Source of the DNA: Myxococcales bacterium
GTDB taxonomy: Bacteria > Myxococcota_A > Polyangia > Polyangiales > Polyangiaceae
NCBI GenBank assembly: GCA_016720545.1
Contig: JADKKK010000028.1
Coordinates: forward strand, 1-12,356
Reading direction: 5' to 3'
Length of the DNA stretch: 12,356 bases
The position numbers and the translations under genes are program-made. This document shows, in pieces, positions 6,463 through 12,356 of this stretch (position 1 is its first letter; the number at the start of each line of letters is the position of its first letter). The notes beneath the pieces were generated by a model. It was not told the origin of the DNA. It searched no databases and saw nothing but the letters and a program-made list of their open reading frames with translations.

Positions 6463-7341
6463 TCAGGCCCTCGTCTCGGTTGGCGTGGCCGATGGCGCGA
6501 CGAGGCCCAGGTCCCATTCGCAGTAGGCCAGCCACTCCGCTTTGAGCAGCTCCGTTCGCGTCGAGAGCAGCGCCTCCGGCCCGATGTACACGCGCCAGAT
6601 GCGCTCGCTCGTGGTCGTGCGCGCGGTGCCCCACGTCGACGTGTACCCGCACAGCGCATTGCGGGCGCTGTACAGCACATCGAGCACGCTCCACTCCCGC
6701 GCCGTGGACGTCGACCCGAGGGCGCTCATGTACTCCTCGGCGGGGTACATCGCGGTTGCGTCGCAGTTGTGCGCCGCGCGCAGGGTCGGGGTGGTGGGCT
6801 GAAAGTGGACCTTGAGCGAGCGCTGCCATGAGGTCAGCGTCGAGGCGATCGCGTACACCCGCCCGCCCGTCGTCTGCTCTGCGCCGCCCGCCTGCATCGG
6901 CTGCCAGTAGGGGCCGGTCGCTGCGGAGAGGAGCGCGAGGTGCCAGACGGGGCGTGTGCCGACGAAGGCCCACGTCACACCGCCCGTGTCGATGAGCGTG
7001 GGCAGACCGAGTCGCGCGGCGATCGCGGCCGACAGGGTGAGCGTCACGAGCTCGCTGTCCTCTTCGTCGACCACGGTCACCGTCACGACGCCCGCGGCGG
7101 AGAGGGTGACGGCGATGTTGGAGTCGACGTGGCTCGCGCCCGTGATCGCGGTGTTGATGGCCGACTCCAGGGCGCGGAGGTAGTCCGTTGCCGCGGGCGC
7201 GAGGCACATCCGGTAGGGGCCCGTCGCGAGCGTGACGTTGACCGGCGTCGTGCCCGCGGAGAACGTGAGCACCACGTCGGGCCCAGCGCCCGCGCTCGTG
7301 TGCGTGAACTCCGGCGCGAAGGCGTGCGAGGCGAGCGTCAT
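6463..7341 (-). CDS. Distal tail (Dit-like by position) protein (292 aa)
   Basis: The start is the ATG at 7341-7339, which overlaps the tape measure stop as ATGA. The frame stays open far upstream, but that part is an Arg-rich shadow of the tape measure gene. The protein begins MTLASHAFAPEFTHTSAG, has a beta-rich N-terminal half (PDVVLTFSAGTTPVNVTLAT, VTLSAAGVVTVTVVDEEDS, ARLGLPTLIDTGG), and a C-terminal half with mixed helices (REWSVLDVLYSARNALCGY, RTELLKAEWLAYCEWDLGLV). It lies between tape measure and hub, the place of the distal tail protein that forms the ring joining tube and tip. Sequence alone does not show the Dit fold, so the function is positional inference; a baseplate wedge-like or tail-completion role is possible. 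Confidence 0.6.
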   Translation of the reverse strand: MTLASHAFAPEFTHTSAGAGPDVVLTFSAGTTPVNVTLATGPYRMCLAPAATDYLRALESAINTAITGASHVDSNIAVTLSAAGVVTVTVVDEEDSELVTLTLSAAIAARLGLPTLIDTGGVTWAFVGTRPVWHLALLSAATGPYWQPMQAGGAEQTTGGRVYAIASTLTSWQRSLKVHFQPTTPTLRAAHNCDATAMYPAEEYMSALGSTSTAREWSVLDVLYSARNALCGYTSTWGTARTTTSERIWRVYIGPEALLSTRTELLKAEWLAYCEWDLGLVAPSATPTETRA

Positions 7342-8141
7342 GCGGCCCTCCGCTGCAACCGCGCGCGGGCTGCGTCGTCGAAGCGGTCGAGCCGCACGCC
7401 GATCTCCGCCTCCGTCCCCTCGCGCCCGCCGAACGTGGGCGCGTAGTAGTTCTGCACGATGGTCATCCCTCCCCCTCCGCCGCCGTCGCTTCGCCTCGGA
7501 CTCACGTCCGCCGCGCGCTGGCTCTCGCCGCCCGACGCCCGTCCGCTCCCACTCGCCGCAGCCGGTGCAGTCGCAGCCGCGAGCCCGCCCGTAGCCGCCG
7601 CTGCGACGCCGTAGAGCGCCGCTGCGCCGAAGTGCGCCGCGGCTTCCGCGGGGTTGAGGAAGAGCGCTGCGAAGCCCTTGCCGAGCTCGAAGATGGCCTG
7701 CTGTGCGGCGATCTTCGCCCACGCCGCAAGGGTGTCGTGGACGAAGCCCTGGAGCGCGGCACCCGCGGTCTCCTGCCCCGTCACCAGCGCCTCGAAGTGC
7801 GCGCCCGCCGCGCCCGTCATGGCGCCGTATGCGTCCTCGACGGTCTTGCGGAGGTCGACGGCCGCGTTCGCTTGCTCTGCGAAGAAGCTGCGGATGCGGC
7901 TGCTGTTGGAGCGCTCCTCCGCAAGCCGGTTGAGTCGCGACTGCTCGGCGCCCTTGCCGCGCGCGTTGTCGTTGGCGGCGGTCTGCTCCGCACGCACGCG
8001 AGCCACGTCGGCTGCGATCACCGCGGCGGTCGAGGCGGCGAGGCGGTGTTGCTCCTCGAGGTAGCGCAGCCCCTCGGCGCGCTCCTTCTCCGCGAGCGCG
8101 AGCGCCGAAGTGCGACGCGTCTCGTCGGTCTGCTGAAACAT
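7338..8141 (-). CDS. Tape measure protein, C-terminal part (after apparent frameshift)
   Basis: This frame can start at its own ATG (8141; MFQQTDETRRTSALALAEKE), but the open frame extends a little upstream (GET before MFQQ) and continues the tape measure of the other frame. It has a coiled-coil-like segment (LAEKERAEGLRYLEEQHRLA; LNRLAEERSNSSRIRSFFAE), then the amphipathic and Ala-rich stretch typical of tape measure C-termini (TLAAWAKIAAQQAIFELGKG, FLNPAEAAAHFGAAALYGVA). After a Gly/Ser-rich linker with six Gly, it ends MTIVQNYYAPTFGG...RARLQRRAA, a strand-helix tail common in these proteins. The most likely gene is join(9337..8147, 8147..7338) on the minus strand, about 666 aa. If the split is real, this would be a separately made 267-aa protein. 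Confidence 0.7.
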   Translation of the reverse strand: MFQQTDETRRTSALALAEKERAEGLRYLEEQHRLAASTAAVIAADVARVRAEQTAANDNARGKGAEQSRLNRLAEERSNSSRIRSFFAEQANAAVDLRKTVEDAYGAMTGAAGAHFEALVTGQETAGAALQGFVHDTLAAWAKIAAQQAIFELGKGFAALFLNPAEAAAHFGAAALYGVAAAATGGLAAATAPAAASGSGRASGGESQRAADVSPRRSDGGGGGGMTIVQNYYAPTFGGREGTEAEIGVRLDRFDDAARARLQRRAA

Positions 8142-9337
8142 CGTCTCCCCGCGCGAGCCACCGCGGCGCGGTTGCGCCCGAGGATCTGCGTGGCCTCGTC
8201 AGCGCCGAAGGTCATATCGCTCCCGCGCCCGGTGCCGCCCCCAGCGGTCGCAGCCGCGGCTTCAGGGGCTGCGGTCGTGCGCTCGGTGTTGCTGGCGTTG
8301 TAGGCGTCACGGAAGCCCCGCAGCCCATCGCCTGCGAAGCGGAGCGCCTGCGAGGCGCGGCCTTCCTGCGCGGCGGCTGCCATCGCCCGGGCGGCTGCGG
8401 CGGGTCCATCGCTCGACAGGGCCGCGATGCCCGCGGCTGCGACGTCGAGGCCGGTGAGTAGCGGGGCCATGGCGACGCCGATCACGCCGGCGACGACCTG
8501 CGCGACGTTGCCGACCTGCGTCAGGATGTAGGCCGCGGTCTGTCCGACGGCCTGCATCTTCACCTTGAGCTCGTCAGCGTCGGAGGTCGCTCCGCGGGTG
8601 GCCGACGAGAACGCCTGGATGCGCGCGAGCTCCGTCACGAAGGCCGTCGCCGCCGTGCGCTGTGCGTCTTCCAGCGAATCCTTGTAGCGCTCGACGGCAT
8701 CGGCGGCGCTGTCCGTCGCGGCTGCGGTGCGGCTCGCTTCGGCGACGACGCCCGCGAGGCGCTCTTGCACCGTGTGCCCCTCGCCCGCGAGCTCGGAGAG
8801 CCCTTGCCCGAAGCGCTGTAAGCCGCCCTCGCGGCCACGCACGAGCGCGTCCGTGAGCATCTCGGCGGCGCCCTGGACGGTGGTCCCGAGCTCCCGCGCC
8901 TTGGCCCCGGAGAGCCGCATCACGGCGTCGAGCTCCGTCTGCGTCAGCCGGATGTCGGACGCCGCAGCGCGACCCGCTACGCCCATCGCCACCGTCTCAT
9001 CGGCGAAGCGCCCCGCAGCCGAGCCCGCGCGGTCGAAGTCGAGCCCGAGCCGCGCGCTCATCTCCTGGAGCGCCTGCTCCTCGGAGGCGAGCGCCGACAC
9101 GCGGTTGACCGCCGAGTCGACCATTCCGGCGAGCGCGGAGAGGCTGGTGTGAATCTCGTTGAAGGTGTTGGCCGCGCGCCCGAGCGCGTCGAAGGTCTGC
9201 GAGAGCCGCGCCGTGCCGACCGCGCTCCGCTCGGCCGACGTGCCGATGCGGTCGGAGGCTTCGGCCACGCGCTCCAAAGCGGACGCCGCAGCCGGTGCGC
9301 CGGGGGTGTGGACCGGGATGTCGATGCCGTCATTCAT
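8018..9337 (-). CDS. Tape measure protein, N-terminal part (frame changes near 8147)
   Basis: This is the tape measure protein that fixes tail length. ATG at 9337 overlaps the upstream stop by eight bases, with AAGG seven bases before it as a usable binding site. Residues 12-90 are helical and coiled-coil-like. Residues about 92-182 (MSARLGLDFDRAGSAAGRFA, LTQTELDAVMRLSGAKAREL, AAEMLTDALVRGREGGLQRF) are characteristic of phage tape measure N-domains. Residues about 265-308 form hydrophobic segments (AAYILTQVGNVAQVVAGVIG, LLTGLDVAAAGIAAL). After about residue 397 the frame becomes Arg/Ser/Pro-rich nonsense to 439, while the -1 frame carries the natural continuation. A missing G in the GGGG run at 8147-8150 would restore one frame. 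A combined 666 aa would predict a tail near 100 nm by the usual 0.15 nm per residue rule. Confidence 0.75.
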   Translation of the reverse strand: MNDGIDIPVHTPGAPAAASALERVAEASDRIGTSAERSAVGTARLSQTFDALGRAANTFNEIHTSLSALAGMVDSAVNRVSALASEEQALQEMSARLGLDFDRAGSAAGRFADETVAMGVAGRAAASDIRLTQTELDAVMRLSGAKARELGTTVQGAAEMLTDALVRGREGGLQRFGQGLSELAGEGHTVQERLAGVVAEASRTAAATDSAADAVERYKDSLEDAQRTAATAFVTELARIQAFSSATRGATSDADELKVKMQAVGQTAAYILTQVGNVAQVVAGVIGVAMAPLLTGLDVAAAGIAALSSDGPAAAARAMAAAAQEGRASQALRFAGDGLRGFRDAYNASNTERTTAAPEAAAATAGGGTGRGSDMTFGADEATQILGRNRAAVARAGRRCFSRPTRRVALRRSRSRRRSAPRGCATSRSNTASPPRPPR

Positions 9338-9560
9338 CGCGAGCCTTGAGCGACGCCATCGCCGCGAAGTAGTCGGCCACGGTCACGCCCTCGACGACGA
9401 CATGCTGCACAGCACCCACCGCTGCGCCGCAGTCCGTGTGCAGGCGGTGGCGCGTGACCTGCGCCAGCCGCGTCAGCAGCGCCTCGACGGCCTCGGCGTC
9501 GCCCGCGGTGAGGTCGAGCGCGATCAGCGCGAGGCGGGGGGCGTCGGGGGTGGTGCTCAT
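9330..9560 (-). CDS. Small conserved-position protein between chaperone and tape measure (76 aa)
   Basis: ATG at 9560-9558 overlaps the stop of the long chaperone frame as ATGA, and its own stop overlaps the tape measure start by eight bases, so it is tightly coupled on both sides. The frame is open far upstream, but only as Arg-rich shadow sequence. The 76 residues read like a small alpha/beta protein: a strand LALIALDL, a helix DAEAVEALLTRLAQVTRHRL, a short strand AVQHVVVEGV and a terminal helix VADYFAAMASLKARDE. One cysteine, no membrane segment. I do not recognise it. The place suggests a helper in tail initiation or a third chaperone-like component. Confidence 0.6.
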   Translation of the reverse strand: MSTTPDAPRLALIALDLTAGDAEAVEALLTRLAQVTRHRLHTDCGAAVGAVQHVVVEGVTVADYFAAMASLKARDE

Positions 9561-10078
9561 GGGGTGCGTTGCTTGCGCGCGGCGGCTTCGGCCTCGCGCT
9601 CCTGGCGGTCGATCTCGCGGTCGGAGGCCATCGCGCCGCCCTGCGCGGACTTGAGCGCCGAGAGCGCGGTGAGGTCGGCGGCGGTGAGGTCGCGGCCGAG
9701 GGTGGTGTCGAGGGGGACGTGCCAGTCGCTCGCGAGCGCCACGGCCTGCGTCACCTCGAGGAGCCACGGGGAGGCCCGCTCCACGCACGCGAGGGGGCAC
9801 GTCGAAGCGACGGGCGTCCCGGTCACGCGGGCGACGTGGCGCGCCTCGCTGGCAAGGTCGCCGTCGAGCGTCGCGGGTGGCGTGTGCCCCGCCGCGGGAC
9901 AGCCCCACCGGCGCTGGTACTCCTCGGCGTGGGCGACGAGACTCGCCCGCGTCGCTTCGTCCTCGGCGCGGTTGCCGCTCGACGGAGGGGGGCAGCGGTC
10001 GATCTCTCGCAGCCGGGCGCACCCGCACTGCGAGCGCGTCGACCTCAGCGCGGCAGCATCAGCCCAAGCGGCAAGGCG
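9557..10078 (-). CDS. Tail assembly chaperone T-domain, expressed by -1 frameshift
   Basis: This is the downstream part of a G/GT-type tail assembly chaperone pair, 173 residues, made as the extension of the short chaperone. Its frame is open from 10135, after a TGA at 10136-10138, but the first ATG/GTG/TTG start is a GTG at 9826, so about 84 codons of clearly coding sequence upstream (RLAAWADAAALRSTRSQ; EATRASLVAHAEEYQRRWGC) have no start of their own. The domain has seven or eight cysteines in its first 100 residues (QCGC, DRC, WGC, STCPLAC), a Trp-containing middle (SPWLLEVTQAVALASDWHVP) and a charged helical end (SDREIDRQEREAEAAARKQR), typical of such T parts. By analogy with lambda gpGT, it recruits the tape measure protein and tube subunits. 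A 237-base internal start at 9826 could give a short product. Confidence 0.7.
   Translation of the reverse strand, partial: RLAAWADAAALRSTRSQCGCARLREIDRCPPPSSGNRAEDEATRASLVAHAEEYQRRWGCPAAGHTPPATLDGDLASEARHVARVTGTPVASTCPLACVERASPWLLEVTQAVALASDWHVPLDTTLGRDLTAADLTALSALKSAQGGAMASDREIDRQEREAEAAARKQRTP
10006..10034 (-). other. Strong RNA hairpin downstream of the frameshift site
   Basis: On the coding strand, CTCGCAG (10034-10028) and CTGCGAG (10012-10006) form a perfect 7-bp stem, with an inner CGGG/CCCG stem closing a TGCG loop. It starts about 43 bases after the slippery heptamer and 10 bases after the short-frame stop. That is further than the usual 5-9 base spacing of a frameshift-stimulating structure, so it may act differently or not at all. 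It lies inside the long-frame coding region. Confidence 0.4.
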
Positions 10079-10557
10079 AAAGGGGCGACGGCCGACGGCC
10101 CCGCCTCCGCGCGCAGCACGATGACGCTCCCGAGTTCACTGATCGCCTTACCGCCGAGGCCGAGCTCCATCGTGATGAAGTCGAGCCACTCGTCGGAGGC
10201 GACCGAGAGCTTGCCGAGGGTCTGTAGCCCCCCGTGGTCGGAGGCCTTGTGCGTGACGCCCTTCGCGTCGGTGACCTCATGGCACGCGACGAGGACGGCG
10301 TTCTGGAGTCGGCGGATGCCCGTCGCTTCCATCACCATGCGGACGCCGGCCGCGGTGAGGGGCTGGAGTCGGAAGAGCATCAGCCGCCCATCGCGCACCA
10401 GCGGGAGCGCGCGGCGGTCGGCCTCGGAGCGGGAGCGCTCGTAAGCCGACAGCAGCGCCGCCGCGTTGGGCGCGTTGAGGTTGATCGCCGGGTCGCAGTT
10501 GGATGCGCCGGGGGTGACGCCCACCAGGGCGACGTCGAGGGGGGTGCTGGGGTTCAT
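10045..10557 (-). CDS. Tail assembly chaperone, short product (170 aa)
   Basis: Lies between tail tube and tape measure, the place of the lambda gpG-type tail assembly chaperone. I choose the ATG at 10557 (MNPSTPLDVALVGVTPG), which has GGAG about eight bases upstream; an earlier ATG at 10614 overlaps the tail tube stop and adds a Pro-rich stretch that looks like non-coding sequence. The protein has no signal or membrane helix. Core segments are LMLFRLQPLTAAGVRMVMEA, IRRLQNAVLVACHEVTD and DEWLDFITMELGLGGKAISE. The last ten residues follow the slippery heptamer, and TGA is at 10047-10045. A fraction of ribosomes should shift -1 and make the 333-aa fusion. The fold cannot be confirmed from sequence alone, but the combination of position and frameshift is strong. 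Confidence 0.7.
   Translation of the reverse strand: MNPSTPLDVALVGVTPGASNCDPAINLNAPNAAALLSAYERSRSEADRRALPLVRDGRLMLFRLQPLTAAGVRMVMEATGIRRLQNAVLVACHEVTDAKGVTHKASDHGGLQTLGKLSVASDEWLDFITMELGLGGKAISELGSVIVLRAEAGPSAVAPFALPLGLMLPR
10078..10084 (-). other. Programmed -1 ribosomal frameshift site (CCCTTTC)
   Basis: On the coding strand the zero-frame codons are GCC CCT TTC GCC, so the heptamer C CCT TTC fits X XXY YYZ exactly. After slippage Pro-tRNA re-pairs on CCC and Phe-tRNA on TTT. The heptamer lies in the only window where a shift can work: the -1 frame has a TGA at 10136-10138 and the zero frame ends at 10045. The -1 frame then stays open to 9557. The fusion would be 160 zero-frame residues followed by 173 from the -1 frame. 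Confidence 0.75.
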
Positions 10558-10600
10558 GCGAGGGGACTCCGAGGCGGGGCCGCAGGGTGCGGCGGGTGGT

Positions 10601-11872
10601 CTATCCGTGTGCATACCGTAGACATGATTTCACGCGGTCGAGGTCTTCGCCCGTCTCGCCGTCGTCGACCGTGGGCGTGTCGGGGTAGCCTTCGAGCATC
10701 AGCTCCATGTGCAGCCTCTCGCCGATCTTCACGCGCTTCGGCGACGCGACGATGCGGGCGACGGGCATCTCCCAGATGTGGAACGTGCACGTCGTGCCGG
10801 TGCCGATCTTCTGCACCACCACGAAGCGATAGGCCGTGTCGGCTGCGAAGGCCGTGTCGTAGGCCGAGTCGAAGCGCACCTTGACGTTCGCCTTGCAGGC
10901 TACGGGGCGACCGCCGGTCCGCACGACGCTGTTGATGGTCGACGCCGCGCCCGGGTCGCGCACGAGCTCGACGGCCTCGACCTGCTCGATGGTGATCCCC
11001 TCGTTGACCAGGCGCGCCGCCCGCGCGAGGGAGGTCGAGAGGTACACGGACGGTGCCCACGCGAAGGCAGCGCCCATCTCGTCGGAGGCCGCGGCGACGC
11101 TGAGGGTCTGCGCGCCGAGGGCGTAGTCGCTGACCGTCGCGCCGAGGGTCATAGTCGGGAGCTTGCCGACCTCAGGGATGTCGAAGGTGAGCGAGCCGTA
11201 GCAGCCGTTGGCGGTGTGCTGCGCGGTGGAGTCGCCGACGAACGCCTGCTGCACCGTGAGGGTGCGGCTGTTCGTCTCGGCGCGCGTGTAGTTGTAGAGG
11301 TTGCGGACGATCGTGCCCGCCGTGGTCGGCGCGGCGGAGAGCGCGGGGGAGATGGTCACCTCGTCGGGAGTGGCGCTCGTGTCGATGTCGTCGACCCGCG
11401 CCCACTCCATCTCCGTCCCGACCTGCACCGCGATGAAGGTCCCCTTCTTGAGCACCGCGGCGTCGGTCACGCGGAGGAGCGTGGTCGTGCTGGTGGTGCC
11501 GCTGATCGTGGTACCGACCGCGGCGTGCTCCGCACCGAAGGCGTGGCGGCAGAGGATGCGCGAGGTCAGCGACCCGAGAGCGCCGCCAGCGTCGAGCTGG
11601 CTCGCAGTGGGGACGGCCTTGAGGTGCACCTTGAGTGGGTCGAGCTTCGACGCGATCTTGAGCCCATGGACCTTCGTCGGGTTGTCGTCGCGGCGCACGC
11701 GCTCATCGGCGACGTCGAGCATCTCCTGCGAGAGCCCACCCACGACGAACTCGCCCGTCGCCATCACGCGAACCATGGCGTTCGGGAAGCTGCCCGATGG
11801 GATGGTGCCGAAGGTCGTTTCCTCGCCCACATAGGTGGCGCGTTCTCCTCCGAGAATGTTCGTCTGGCTCAT
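10601..11872 (-). CDS. Major tail tube protein (423 aa)
   Basis: Forms the inner tube of the tail by stacking rings. The N-terminus MSQTNILGGERATYVGEETTFGTIPSG carries the Y-x-G-x-E-TTFGTIP signature common to phage tail tube proteins. The middle (about residues 118-195) looks like an inserted small beta domain (TTISGTTSTTTLLRV, VLKKGTFIAVQVGTEMEWAR, DEVTISPALSAAPTTAGTIV). The C-terminal half is beta-rich (GSLTFDIPEVGKLPTMTLGA, RFVVVQKIGTGTTCTFHIWE, RVKIGERLHMELMLEGY). At 423 aa it is longer than the minimal tube proteins of about 150-250 aa, consistent with the extra domain. The start ATG follows a weak GAGA site. It precedes the chaperone pair, as expected. The only odd point is the charged tail DDGETGEDLDRVKSC. 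Confidence 0.85.
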   Translation of the reverse strand: MSQTNILGGERATYVGEETTFGTIPSGSFPNAMVRVMATGEFVVGGLSQEMLDVADERVRRDDNPTKVHGLKIASKLDPLKVHLKAVPTASQLDAGGALGSLTSRILCRHAFGAEHAAVGTTISGTTSTTTLLRVTDAAVLKKGTFIAVQVGTEMEWARVDDIDTSATPDEVTISPALSAAPTTAGTIVRNLYNYTRAETNSRTLTVQQAFVGDSTAQHTANGCYGSLTFDIPEVGKLPTMTLGATVSDYALGAQTLSVAAASDEMGAAFAWAPSVYLSTSLARAARLVNEGITIEQVEAVELVRDPGAASTINSVVRTGGRPVACKANVKVRFDSAYDTAFAADTAYRFVVVQKIGTGTTCTFHIWEMPVARIVASPKRVKIGERLHMELMLEGYPDTPTVDDGETGEDLDRVKSCLRYAHG

Positions 11873-11907
11873 GGAATCTCAGGTGCCGCAGGGCGCGGCG
11901 AAGGGGG

Positions 11908-12356
11908 TCACTTGACGCGGGAGATGACGACGAGCGCGCGGCGCATCCCGCGGAGCAGGTTGCCGCGAGCGACGCCGATACGGAGGTCGAGGCCCCGGCG
12001 GCGCTTCGACGCGAGGTAGCCGGGGGACAGCGGGCGCAGTGTGAGGTCCGCGCCGCTCTTCTCGGAGGCGGTCGATGTAGACGGCGCGGATGGCGTACCC
12101 GCCGACGACGAGCGCCGGGAGCATCCCAAGGGTCTTGCTGGCGCGCAGCGAGTCGCCGAGCTTCGCGACGATGGCCTGTGTCGCGGCTTCCCTCGCCCGC
12201 CCGGTGAGTCGCAGCACGGGGCGCGCGGGCTGCCCCTGCGTCGTGCCGCCGTCGAGCCACACGAGGTGCTGCGCGTCCTCGGTGTCGAGGGTGAGGCGCA
12301 TGGTGTACGCGCGGTCGAGCTCCGCGGCGATGGCGCGGGCCTGCGCGGAGATGCGA
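11908..12356 (-). CDS. Tail completion-like protein, 5'-truncated by the window and frameshifted
   Basis: The reading frame is open to the window edge (the in-frame ATG at 12301 is internal: RISAQARAIAAELDRAYT precedes it naturally). The N-part includes QGQPARPVLRL, a PARP-type motif often seen in tail completion or neck proteins, and VGGYAIRAVYIDRL. After about 12063 this frame turns into Pro/Arg-rich sequence, while the frame one base further on carries the natural end: EKSGADLTLRPLSPGYLASK, RRRGLDLRIGVARGNLLRG and stop TGA at 11908. The LSP-x-Y-x-x-x-K segment followed by a Gly-Asp turn is typical of phage virion-morphogenesis proteins. An extra base between about 12058 and 12070 explains the break. 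The joined product is at least 148 aa. It precedes the tail tube gene as such proteins do. Confidence 0.55.
   Translation of the reverse strand, partial: ASPRRPAPSPRSSTARTPCASPSTPRTRSTSCGSTAARRRGSPRAPCCDSPGGRGKPRHRPSSRSSATRCAPARPLGCSRRSSSAGTPSAPSTSTASEKSGADLTLRPLSPGYLASKRRRGLDLRIGVARGNLLRGMRRALVVISRVK

Noticed and set aside
7342..7722. N-terminal extension of the distal-tail-like protein
   Set aside because: Overlaps the tape measure gene in another frame with shadow-like composition; the ATGA overlap start at 7341 fits.
10558..10614. Earlier ATG for the short chaperone
   Set aside because: It overlaps the tail tube stop and adds a Pro-rich stretch; the ATG at 10557 has a GGAG site.
10709..12019. 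Plus-strand open frame (436 codons) antisense to the tail tube gene
   Set aside because: Low-complexity Arg/Asp/His-rich product; the tail tube protein on the other strand is clearly recognised.
1..12356. CRISPR array, tRNA, integrase, insertion sequence, attachment site
   Set aside because: Looked for regular repeats, cloverleaf-like segments, transposase-like proteins and terminal inverted repeats; none seen in the window.

Overview
This GC-rich window is the tail-morphogenesis block of a tailed phage or prophage. It is transcribed almost entirely from the minus strand, so it reads biologically from right to left. No ribosomal, tRNA or host metabolic genes are present. Gene order is the main evidence for function: tail completion protein, tail tube, frameshifted tail assembly chaperone pair, tape measure, distal-tail-like protein, baseplate hub, then accessory and fibre-like proteins. 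No tail sheath gene lies in the window, so a siphovirus-like tail is the simplest reading, but a sheath gene could lie outside. The host is probably a high-GC myxobacterium-like organism. Two small cysteine-rich lipoproteins point that way: one has an Asp/Ala/Val-rich linker and a CGTCGNVC motif, the other a CPCGRSCISC motif. This is an inference, not a proof.

Right to left. 12356-11908: end of a tail-completion-like gene, broken by an apparent 1-base frameshift. 11872-10601: tail tube protein. 10557-9557: tail assembly chaperone, with a short product (170 aa) and a long product (about 333 aa) predicted from a -1 ribosomal frameshift at a canonical CCCTTTC heptamer. 9560-9330: a 76-aa protein coupled by an ATGA overlap. 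9337-7338: tape measure protein of about 666 aa, split into two frames at a run of four G. 7341-6463: a 292-aa protein in the distal-tail position. 6459-3793: an 888-aa hub or tip protein. These genes overlap by 4-8 bases or lie within a few bases of each other, as in one translationally coupled operon.

A convergent intergenic hairpin (3739-3776) separates this from the left part. A plus-strand lipoprotein gene (3521-3730) runs into the hairpin. Back to back with it is a minus-strand lipoprotein (3473-3171), which is the first gene of a second tight operon: 224 aa, 348 aa, 120 aa and a 295-aa fibre-like protein, then the start of one more gene at the left edge. The lipoproteins could be surface-acting phage proteins, such as receptor blockers or superinfection exclusion factors, carried next to the receptor-binding module.

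The most notable signals are the chaperone frameshift, the lipoprotein pair at the operon boundary, and three apparent indels (tail completion, tape measure, left edge). The indels suggest either a decaying prophage or base-level assembly errors.
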